64,000 bases of DNA from Megalobrama amblycephala. Taxonomy: Eukaryota > Chordata > Actinopteri > Cypriniformes > Xenocyprididae. The notes under the pieces were generated by a model that saw only the letters and a program-made list of their open reading frames with translations, did no database searches and was not told the origin of the DNA. A program made the translations under genes and the position numbers. This document shows, in pieces, positions 54,610 to 64,000 of this stretch. Location of the stretch: the NCBI RefSeq assembly GCF_018812025.1, contig NC_063044.1, positions 69,362,847-69,426,846 on the forward strand. Direction: 5' to 3'. Position 1 is the stretch's first letter. The number at the start of each line of letters is the position of its first letter.

Positions 54610-57332
54610 AAAAAACGTCTCAGGTTACGTATGTAACCATAGTTCCCTGAGAAGCAGGGAACGAGACTCTGTGTTGAACACGCAATGGAGAATGTCCACC
54701 TGACTCGGTGATTTGAAAGCCAACTATCAAAAACTCCAATCCTATTGGCCGGCGACAGCCTATGACATCATATGGCGCGACCCGGAAGTATAAAATGCGC
54801 ACCTAGGGAAGCAGTCAGTATCCATCATCTTTGAGAGACTGTTCCGCAGACAACCCTGAGCATGGCAGGGAAACGCAGAGTCTCATTACCTGCTTCTCAG
54901 GGAACCTGAGACGTTCCTAAAACTGAACTTCAACTCTGCGTTGAACATGCAATGGGGAACGATATACCCACTCCACCATGCTTAAGGAGAGTGTATGCCA
55001 GAAGAATGGCTGAGACAAATAAAAAACAGTTTCATAGAAACTGCCAGCAACTCCCCCTCAGGTCACACCCGACTGTCAGCGACAGCATTCCCTATGGCCA
55101 ACAGCCCAAGATGAGCCTACAGAAGGCCTTCCAGAGAGAGAAGGCCTATTAAGGCCGCTAGAGGCATCTGAGACCAACTTTTCCACAGACAAAGTGGTCT
55201 CTTTTAGGGAATGAGACCAGAGAACCAAAGGGAACTCTGACCAGTCACTAGAGGGGAATGAAGTCACCTCCAGTGCCACCAGGGAGGCCGACCTGGTCTA
55301 TCGTAGGCCAAGCTTAGTCTTGGCCAACCCTGTCTGAACACAGAATCTCAAAAACGCATCCTTCATAGAAGTGAGCGGGTAAGAGTAACTGCAAAAAGGC
55401 AGGAGCAACTCAAACCCACGCATAAAGACGGGTATCCTGGAGAGCAGAACTCAGCTCAGAGTGCTATGAACCCTCATATTGATCCCCTCATATGATCCAC
55501 TCATCCTAGGATCTACTCAGCACTTAATTAATGCACTGAGGAGGCTGTGCGCTTAACACCTGATGCTTCAGGGGAACACAAACCAGCCTAGGGCTGGATC
55601 TCAGAAGGAGGCCTAATTAAGGCCTGCCACCGTGATCAGCTTAGGGAGCTAAGCACTATTACGCACATAACCCGAAAGGGAAGTACAAAGCTTGCCTAAC
55701 AGGTAGACCGTGCAATGGGCACATACTCATGGAGGCCAAAGAGGGGCCTACAGTATGAAAGTAACTGAATGTGATACAGAAGTATGTTCAGAAAGTGGCC
55801 TGGAGGGGCCACCCTGAACACCTGTCTTGCTGGAGCAGACAAACAACTTCAATGGTAGCATAAGAGGCTGCAAAGCGCCCGCATGATAATCTACCCAACA
55901 CAATCCAACGAGCAGTGTACTCAGTAAAAGCACCTTTTTACTCTTTTAAGCAAGAGGAGTACAACATACGCCAACATGTAATCGAGGAAGGCCCGTGCAG
56001 GCCTACAACCTCAACAGACACGTGGCATCAGCTCGTGGCAGTGTTCTTAGGCACCGAAGAATGATAAATAGCCGACACAAAGGAGGTTACGTATCATCTG
56101 GGCCCCTGGCCAACCAGAAGTGTATATATGGGTTCTCAGAGAGAAATACACGTCAACATATACCACTATGTTGAAAACCTTTAGACATATGGCATAAGTC
56201 CAGTGGCCATCTCTAGGAGCATTGAATAGATCCACCTTAGACATCTAGGCTGCTATCAGCTCAACTAGAGTAAGATCAGGCTCAAGGAGACGGATGCAGT
56301 TCAAACCAAACCTCAGTAAGGCTTTACCACAGCATACATTTCCTGAGGGCTAGCCACTCAAAGTACTCAGAAAATCACCATAAATTCTCACAGTGAGAAG
56401 AGTACGCAGCTGAACTCCAAATGCTACACCGGAGGCCGAGAAGAGGCCTACCTTAGTAAACATATGGCATCAGGAAGTGGCTGCCATAACCAGTCCAGCC
56501 AAAAGCCATGTATTTAGCATTGAAACTTCCTCAGAAGAAATACATAGAACGCTGCCACCCAACGTGAACAGGCCTGATTAGGGCCTATCCATCAAGGTGG
56601 GGCGTGGTGGTCAGGTTTTCAAAGCATCCTGCCAACAAGTCAACTAAAAAGGAGGCCTAGAGGGGCCTACAGTCCTAGTGACAAGTGGCATTCAGCAGTT
56701 GTAAAGTAACATACACAGACTGTGCCAAGCAGTCAACTGAAAAGGAGGCTTTGTAGGGCCAACAATCTCAGCAACAAGTGGAGTACAGCAACTGTAGAAT
56801 AAACCAAACTGTGCCAACAAGTAAACTGAAAAGGATGCCCTGCGGGGCCAACAATCTCAGTAACAAGAGGCGTTCAGCCTGTCTGAAATACTAAAAACAC
56901 AAAACTGTGCCATCATGAAACTAGAAGGGAGGCCTAAAGGGCGCCTACACTTTCAACAACACATGGCTTCAGCTCGTGAATTTAGAGGGAACCAAGCTAC
57001 AGGGAACAGGCTTTAAACCCAAGCTATGGGAAGCTAACCTGAGCTAAAACTACACATTCCACCAGGCAATGTATCCTAAACGGAGGCTAAAGGGAACCAC
57101 CAAGGCCAACACGGTCTAAGGGAGGCCCATATGGCCTACATCTCAAACAAACACGTGGCAAAGCCTGTGGCAGTGTAGATACTTGAGCCAACACTGATCA
57201 AATAACAGCATGCCAAATCTAGCAAATGCTAACTAGAAGGAGGCTAGGTGAAACAGGCCTAGAATCTGAGTTATAAGCAATATAACCATTAAGAGATCAC
57301 AAAGGGAGCTAGTTCCCTTTCGAAAGGGAACT
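54610..57332 (-). mobile_element. DIRS-like element D (deleted copy of C)
   Basis: It occupies the same intron position as element C, with the same outer junctions (TATGAAAAAACGTCTC on the left, GGGAACTAAATAATG on the right). It was therefore duplicated with the lectin gene. A deletion joins about 57310 directly to the last 20 bp of the right end, removing the gag-like frame, the right promoter and the hAT region of C. Conversely D keeps about 500 bp (56153-56660) missing from C; a GTCAAC repeat at both edges of that segment suggests loss by microhomology in C. Its left CRE is mutated to TGACATCA (54763-54770). Confidence 0.75.
56640..56970. repeat. Degenerate tandem repeat in body of element D
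   Basis: This is the same array as at 36290-36620, with units holding GGGGCCTACA or GGGCCAACAATCTC, ACAAGTGG and AACTGTGCCA. It is retained with little change in both copies. Confidence 0.6.
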
Positions 57333-58706
57333 AAATAATGTTTATTTAGTATGGTAGAGACAGAAATATTAGTATTTGATGTCTAGAAAACAATCAGCAA
57401 CATTGATTCCGTGATGAATGTTCACAAAACATTTTTAACTGTGATGAAAAAGTTATTTTCTAGCTTCTGGATGTACAGTATGACATGAAGCAGTTTCTGC
57501 TAATCTTCTGATGGATGGTCTAACACAATTCAGATTGATGGATCATTTATCATGTTATTTCATGAGCATTAACAGAAGTTACTTACTGACAGAGTTCATC
57601 TCAATGCAGTACTCATCTGCACCTTTACTGGGTTGTCCAGGCGACCATATTTGATAGTTCATTTTGGTTCCATCACTCCAGTACCAATGTCCCCACTGTG
57701 AACAGAAGAGAAAAAACAGCATTGTGTTTATGTCCACAGCTTTACATGGCTTTGTTTTATCTTTATTTATCTAAAAGATGATTTCTCATGAACCCTAACC
57801 CCACTTTAAACATGTCAGAAATCTAAACAGAAATGAACAGAAATAGTTTCACAGAAAGGGTATCAGTAAAGAATATGTGAAAACTATGTAAGAAAGGGGT
57901 AAATCACTCAGTTATCTCTATCAGCCACACTATTTCACATCGAGTTTCACGATACAAACACTGGAGTATGACATCATCATGGTGAGCGGTGCCTCTCATG
58001 GCTGCCAATGCAATAAACTAACTGTTCTGAGGACCAGAAATACATGACAAAAACACATCTATGTTCATGCATTTTGAAAAATTTATTAAATGAGTTTTAA
58101 TGTAAATGTAATGGTAAATGCCCAGTAGCACAGAAAGTATGATGAAAAAAAAAAAAAAGATTGCATACACGATAAATTTTATGGAGTCCGATCCAGGTAG
58201 GTGTTGATGCATGAGTTGTGCATCTAATCAGGTTCTTTATGAAAATGTACTCCTCATGGCTGTGTACAGAAGCAAGGTGTCCATCATAACGGTACAAACA
58301 CAGATACTGTAAAGTCGGAGACATGAGCAAACACAATGAACATGTTATTTTAAATTAATCTTCTAAAATCTGTGACATGCCTTCAGTTACCATTGAAACA
58401 ATTTTAAAAAAATCTGCCATTTGAGATGGGACTACTTTTCTAGAAAAGATTCTAGTTATACTGTATATAGATTAGATATAACTTCACATAGATAAAGTTC
58501 TTAAGTGATCCTCATGATAACATGAAATGTGTTGTGTCTGTATCATACCTCGGCCGTAGCCCAATCTAAAAGATCACTGAAAAACTTGAAGCATCTGCAT
58601 CCAAAGGCAGTCCATCCTGCCTTACAGACTGTTAAATGGAAGTTTTGTTTGTTATTATGTTTTAACCATTAATGACCTTTCATGAAATTAAATGAATAAC
58701 TTTCAT

Positions 58707-59215
58707 TTAAAGGTACACTGTGTAACTTTTGGCCCTTTACTGGTTAAAAAACAAAAAGGCATGCAACATTGTTTCAGTTGTGCTTTGGCTTCGCATGACT
58801 GTGGAGATGAAGGCGACGCTTCACAAAAGATGCTGTACAGTGAACTCTGTTAGAGAGCTACATATGGCAGTCTGTCTGGTCCTGGAATTAAATACCTCAA
58901 AAATTCTTTAATCATTGTGTCGCTTTTACAACATTTCAAATCCCTCAGTTCTCGTCACCTAAAGCCGAGCTAATGTTGATTCTTGTTTTATTACGAGCTC
59001 TGTTGCGTTCTCTTTTCTCCAGCAGACTCTCCTCTGTTCGGTGTTTGTTTAAAACGGGCGATTCTCCAGAGGTTGGAGATTCAGCTGCTGACAGGTCTAA
59101 AATATAAATACTTATAATAGACTTACCATAGTGAATCAGTGAATCATGTGTTGATTCACTCATTTTTTAATTTTTGTTTATTTTGAACAAAAAAAGCTAC
59201 ATAGTGTACCTTAAA
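58707..59215. mobile_element. MITE, copy 2 of the 42431-43102 insertion
   Basis: The ends TTAAAGGTACACTGTGTAAC and CTACATAGTGTACCTTAA are preserved at the orthologous intron position. About 160 bp of the interior is missing compared with unit 1, after GGTTGGAGATTCAGCTGCT. Confidence 0.82.
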
Positions 59216-59542
59216 CAAAGGAGTTAAAATAGCTTTCAAGATGCTCTTTAGATCATTTTAAAGCATGTTGGAGAACATGATCATCAGGTGTTACACACAC
59301 TTGTTAATGTGGAGAAATGCACAGGTTTTGGACAATTGTACTGTACTAGACAAAACTGACAAGAGAAGAAGACAAGAGAAGACTTACAGTTACAATCTTT
59401 ATTTTCAACAGGACGCGTTTCCACTTAAAAAGAAAGAAATACACATTTTTAAAACAGGACTGCTAGCAGTAGTGCTACTACAACTACTAATAAATATATA
59501 CTGCAAATTAACAGGCATATTTGGTGTTGTGTAATATTGTCA

Positions 59543-60263
59543 CATGGAATCGATATTGGTGCCAAATTCTGCAGCAGATCGATGACATCTCAGATCATTA
59601 TCTAGTCTTGTGTATACTACATTTAGTCAAGGCTGCAAATCTGAGTCCCTCTTACTATATCAGCAAATTCTCTGATAAAGTCTGTATGGTGTCCTGATGG
59701 CCTGTATACAGTATAGCAAGCACAAATGTCAAATGGGACTTATCACTTACACTAGATAGTGTTACATAAAGCAGTGGTTCCCAACCACGTTCCTGGAGGC
59801 CCCTCAACAGTGCACATTTTGCAAGTCTCCTTCGTCTGACACACCCATTTCAGGTCTTGAAGTCGCTATAATGAGCTGATGACCTGAATCAGGTGTGTTT
59901 AATTGAGGAAACATGCAAAATGTGCAGTACTGGGGGCCTCTGGGAATGTGGTTGGGAACCACTGACATAAAGAACCATCACTTCAAAAGAATTATATTTG
60001 AAACTCCTCTGAGTAATACTGAAGATATTACTATAAATTACAGCAACATCTCCCCCTTTGCCTTTCAAATGAGGCTCGTGATCTTGGGGTTTAGACTCAT
60101 TTAAAGTAATGTAATCGTCTGGTTTTAGCCAGGTTTCTGTCAAACACAGCACATCTAGGTTATAATCTATAATAATATCATTTACAAAGAGTGATTTTGA
60201 AGAAAGGGATCGTTTATTCAGCAACCCAAGCTTTATCATTTGTTCATCTGTATTACAGTGCAT
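59543..60263 (-). mobile_element. Rearranged LINE endonuclease fragment
   Basis: A short piece (about 59545-59650) reads in plus sense as LINE endonuclease C-terminus (DDISDHYLVLCILHLVKAAN). The rest (59660-60263) reads in minus sense as the same endonuclease N-terminus ([37 protein letters not shown]). The two parts are in opposite orientation and non-contiguous in the parent element. A hAT MITE interrupts the minus part. This DNA replaces the 5' region of lectin copy 2. Confidence 0.75.
59772..59964. mobile_element. hAT MITE with 8-bp target duplication
   Basis: The ends CAGTGGTTCCCAACCACGTT and its near-complement AATGTGGTTGGGAACCACTG enclose 193 bp. The flanks are a perfect 8-bp duplication ACATAAAG (59764-59771, 59965-59972). 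GCACATTTTGCA and TGCAAAATGTGC form further inner pairing. It is inserted in the LINE endonuclease fragment, so it is younger than that fragment. Confidence 0.93.
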
Positions 60264-62469
60264 AAAAAATAATTATGCAAGTTTATATTTTTACAAGCAC
60301 ATTTTACCAATTCCAAACCACATTAATCTTAATAACTACTATTAATTTTGTATTTAATAATTTATAAGTGATGTATAATTGTTAAGGAAATCTGTAATCA
60401 GTAAGGTTTAATTTTATAGGTAAAATGGTCCAAAAAGGACGTAATACTAATGCAATACTAGAAATTTCTAAATTAAGGTGTGACCAATGGACAGCAACAG
60501 TGAAACCGTTACAGATCGCTTATCTTTATTCTGCCTGCTCTCTTTCTGCTGGCTGTGTAAAGCTGTGGTGAAATGAGTAATCATTTCAGTTTATTTAGTA
60601 AAGAATGTGTGTTGTTTAAAGTTCATAGTCATTGTTTTGACTTCATGAAGATCATCAAACTGAATGAACATCAAACTGACTAGAACAAACTCTTTGAAAT
60701 GTATATATGATACTGGATATCAAGAGAGAAACTGTTAATAATGTTGACGGACAGTAATCTCATTCATTTGTCAGTCGTGTGTGATGAACTATTATTTATT
60801 AAACAAATGTTAGTCAGCCAGTAAAACAAAATGTCATTTTTTAAATTCTGCGAGTTTGTGGCTTTCTGCTTAAGACAAGAGAAAGTGAGGGCACATGCAG
60901 CACAGTTCATGAAGATAGAAACAAACCCAAGAATTTATAATCTCTGTGAGTTTCACATTAACATTATAATGTGCTTTTGTATCTAATTGCTACATTTTAT
61001 TAAATGCTGCATAAACTAAACTAATTTCAGAGCTCTGTATAGGTCATTATGCAAAACTATCTGCAACGTTTTAATTGAAAGGTTAGTTTATAAATACAAA
61101 AACCTAAAAATAACCATAAGGAAACATTCTGTAGGAGCTATGTTTATGTTGTTTAAACTTTCTGTATAAAATATGTTTATGTTATTTAAAAACAACCTTC
61201 CTCCAACATTCTGGGAACATTATTTAATTTAATAAAGAACATTCCTAGAACATTATTATTTAGTTCCCCCAAAAATTAACCAAACCAAACATAATACTTG
61301 GCTTTCATAACCGATAATGATGAAATTATTCCTGATGCAAGAAGAATCAGCAGAAAATAAAATTGGACAATAACAATAAGCTGTTGATAAAATGAGTAAT
61401 GAGTTTAATCAATTATTAATTAAGTTTAATCAACCATTTCTTAAAGCACAAAAATTAAATAAAAGTGATTCATGTTCAGGAATTCGTTCAGATTCATGTT
61501 TCTGATAAAGTGCTATATAGTCAAAATAGAATTTTTGAGGTAATGCAGTCTGTAAAACCTGTTTTTGCAAACGACAATCCAAAGGACACTTGCATACGCT
61601 AAAATATAATTTTGCCTCCCTTCAGTTACATTTCAATAACTTTTGTTTAAAAGATGATACAAAATATTTTTTTCTGGTACAAACTGTCACCCAGTGGAAT
61701 CAAAGAAAACAATCAGCAGGTTCCTAGAGCAAACAAAACCTGATTTACCCGGAAAAAACACAAATCGTCTATTTAAAAGTGCTTATTACAGTATTTTAAA
61801 TGCATACAATGTTATTTCTGAAGAATTACAGTCTGATTTTGTTATTTTTAGGGTTTTTTTTTTGTACAATTACATCAATATTTTACATTTCTCTCACTGT
61901 ATGTGTGAAGGATGAACACTTAAACTTTGGTATGTCAAATTCAGGCGGAAATCTAAAATATGCCTCAGATTGGAAGAGGTTAAAGTCCTTGAAAGTCCTG
62001 GAATTTTACATTATCTGCAGGGTTGGGCAAAAATACATCAAAATGTATTTTAAAATAAAATACCAAATACCTTCATTTTAAGTGTATCAAAATAAACTAC
62101 AAAATACAGCAGCCACACCATGTATCAAAATAAATTACTGTATTTTTGTATTTTATAAATACTAAAAAATACTTTTACAAGGGAGCATGAAATTTCTTTG
62201 CAAAAGAGTAGCATTATAACAACCTTCAACACACAAATGTATCTAATATGATAAGACAGCGCTGCTTTACCTCACATACGCTTGAGCAGAAGAAGTGGAA
62301 GCGGCAACTGCGACATAATAAAAGTTCAAAGCTGCTGTCGAGATGTGTGTTGCGCTCATGTCTCATTAGTAATCACTCCAGCGGCCTCGTTCAGCTCTCA
62401 CAGCACTCGGCCCTGCTGCGCTTCATACTACAGTAATGTTAATAATCTCATCCTTGAACATGATTTCTG
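60264..62469. other. AT-rich intergenic DNA
   Basis: No gene was recognised over 2.2 kb. At about 62018-62165 CAGGGTTGGGCAAAAATACA followed by repeats of AAAATAAA/TACCAAATACC looks like one end of a hAT-type non-autonomous element; the other end was not found. No counterpart of lectin exon 1 is present. Confidence 0.45.
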
Positions 62470-63275
62470 CCCGAGTCTCAAAAGAGGAATACTGTTCCTC
62501 GATTCAATGTTTGCACAGTGGGAACAAGGCTTTGGCCACAAGCCATACCGGGACATCTTGAGGTTAACAGGATGATCTGTTTCGGCAGTCACGTTCCCCT
62601 AATGCAACTACTTTCGACAGTCACGTTCCTTTGTCTTGCCAACTTTAGAGCATCTAGTCTAAGCAGTTATGTTCTCCTGACTTGTCAACGCTGCTTGGAC
62701 AAACTATACATAGTTATTGTACCTCTTTATGTTCAGAGGATGTAAGCATTGTTCCCTGACAGCAACAGTGTTGGGCCAGATACGACCCACATCTGGTCCG
62801 CATGTAAACCACATATACCAGATGTGGGCCGGATCTGGGCCACACTATGTTGCTGTCTGGGTTTGCATCTCATGTTCAACCAAACACTCAATGTTCTGCA
62901 TTTCTGAAACTGTTTGTGTTCCCCAGAATTACACTGTGTGTATTTAAATTAAGTATTCCCCATAATCCTTTCTTGATTTTTATCAGGACTGTTGAACAAA
63001 AGCTCATGCCTGGGCTATGGGAAGAACAGTCAAGCCTGGATGTTGAAGTAATGATCATTTAAAATGAAAATATACAAGAACAACATGTATAATATTGATA
63101 GTCATTGTAAATTCTTCATAATGGGTGCTCTTTCTTCAAACAGGGGCTACCCCTATAACATTTTGGGATTGACTGTGGAGTATTCATAGTTATGGTGAGT
63201 TGCAAAGCTCATTTTCAGGATGTTTATTGATGCAAGCTGTGTGTGCACGTTTCCTGATAATTTACTCACCCCCAT
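62470..63275 (+). repeat. Duplicated block, third partial copy
   Basis: From CTCAAAAGAGGAATACTG this matches 46252-47000 of unit 2 almost base for base, including the 110-bp palindromic MITE (62754-62861). A short coding-like stretch, GILFLDSMFAQWEQGFGHK and PYRDILRLTG, ends at a stop near 62575 in both copies. A second, TVEQKLMPGLWEEQSSLDVE, entered after TTTATCAG at about 62988, is complete here but truncated in unit 2. After 63240 it continues with a fragment of the TTACTCACCCCCATGTCAT repeat. Confidence 0.75.
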
Positions 63276-63460
63276 GTCATTCAAGAATACGAAAGTGCAG
63301 TTTTAGCGGAGGCACTTAGAAGGCGAATATTTGTTTATATGTAACCCAGTAGATTAATATTCTACAGGTAATGAGATTACTGCTTTATATATTGCTATAT
63401 AAAACAAGTGGATGTATGCCTTTAAGAACATATATCAAGTTAGATTGTTATGCACATGTG

Positions 63461-64000
63461 AAAACGTCTCAGGTTACTCATGTAACCATGGTTCCCTGAG
63501 AACAGGGAACGAGACTCTGCGTTTGCCACACTTTGGGGAACGTCACATGTGACTCGGTGTCTGAAAACCAACTATCCAATAACTCCAATGCTCATTGGCC
63601 GGCGACAGCCTATGACGTCATGGGGCGCGACCCGGATGTATAAGAGCGCGCCCGCGGGAGCAGTCATTATCCATCATCTTGAAGGGACTGCCCAGCAGGC
63701 TGCCTGAAACATGGCAAGGAAACGCAGAGTCTCATTCCCTGTTCTCAGGGAACCATGGTTACATGAGTAACTTGAGACGTTCCCTTTCGAAGGGAACTCA
63801 ACTCTGCGTTTGCCACACTTTGGGGAACAATATACCAACGCCGCCATGATTGAGGAGAGTGCCTGCCAAAAAATATGGCTGAAACAAAGGTCTCAAAGCA
63901 GTTCTCGAACTGCTCAGCAACTCCCCCTCAGGTCACACCAGGCTGTCAGTGACAGCATTCCCTTTGGCCAACAGCCCAAGCTGAACTTCCAAAAGGCTTC
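63461..64000 (-). mobile_element. DIRS-like element E, left end (runs off window)
   Basis: It starts AAAACGTCTCAGGTTACTCA and has the same hairpin arms as C (63466-63515 against about 63728-63778), the CRE TGACGTCA (63613-63620) and a TATA-like TATAAGAG (63639 on). The second terminal block GTTCCCTTTCGAAGGGAACT follows, then body sequence similar to the left part of C. Differences such as CGTTTGCCACACTTTGGGG for CGTTGAACACGCAGTGGGG mark it as a sister subfamily rather than part of the lectin duplication. Confidence 0.75.

Larger units (their letters stand above)
54503..59423 (-). pseudogene. C-type lectin gene, copy 2, lacking signal-peptide exon
   Basis: The exons equivalent to 2-6 of copy 1 are at 59388-59423, 58549-58628, 58169-58306, 57587-57695 and 54503-54561, all with intact GT/AG borders and matching lengths (36, 80, 138, 109, 59). 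The 139-residue frame is open. Substitutions relative to copy 1 include FFSDLLDWATAE, IRCTTH (an extra Cys), QPSKGADEYC and NGNWKEEKCD. Exon 1 is absent: homology stops at about 59542, where rearranged LINE DNA begins, and no equivalent is seen up to 64000. Without a secretion signal it is probably a pseudogene, though use of an unrecognised upstream exon is possible because the open frame and splice sites are intact. Confidence 0.8.

Noticed and set aside
54503..59423. Second fully functional lectin gene
   Set aside because: No signal-peptide exon can be found up to the window end, and homology breaks before it. I list it as a probable pseudogene.

Overview
The window reads as teleost, most likely cyprinid, genomic DNA. 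Genes are split by GT/AG introns, intergenic DNA is AT-rich, and transposable elements dominate: Tc1/mariner, hAT, DIRS-like tyrosine-recombinase elements, BEL/Pao and Gypsy LTR elements, L2/Rex-type LINEs with a TTGAAT-type 3' tail, and palindromic MITEs with TTAAAGGG-type ends. I saw no rRNA, tRNA, CRISPR array or prokaryotic operon.

Layout. 1-4722: TA microsatellite, a decayed Tc1 element and a decayed DIRS element (A). 4723-18408: a host gene on the plus strand. Eight exons can be spliced by eye, encoding six consecutive hydrophobic segments and a short polar C-terminal tail; the 5' exons are not found. Its introns hold two oppositely oriented copies of a palindromic element, a second DIRS element (B) and an internally deleted BEL/Pao element. 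18409-24300: LINE and LTR debris and AT-rich DNA without a gene.

24300-63275 is a segmental duplication. Unit 1 (about 24300-44000) and unit 2 (about 45367-59542) each carry remains of a plus-strand gene or genes (an F-box exon; in unit 2 also HMGXB3-like exons) followed by a minus-strand secreted C-type lectin gene. Unit 1 keeps all six lectin exons (a predicted 159-residue protein). Unit 2 keeps exons 2-6 but has no recognisable signal-peptide exon. Both lectin copies carry the same DIRS-like insertion in the same intron, so that insertion predates the duplication. Two LINEs entered unit 1 alone. A young LTR element (near-identical 480-bp LTRs, 5-bp target duplication) entered unit 2 alone, and unit 1 preserves its empty site. 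A third partial unit lies at 62470-63275. The window closes inside another DIRS-like element (E).

The most interesting material is (i) the lectin-bearing duplication and its insertion chronology; (ii) a DIRS-like family (C, D, E) whose terminal repeats hold a CCAAT-CRE-TATA promoter inside a hairpin-forming end and whose body is long, largely non-coding and partly repetitive; (iii) a gag-only LTR element with three in-register minisatellites; and (iv) the multi-pass membrane gene with uniform phase-1 exon modules flanked by inverted repeats. All identifications come from reading motifs by eye; no database search was run.
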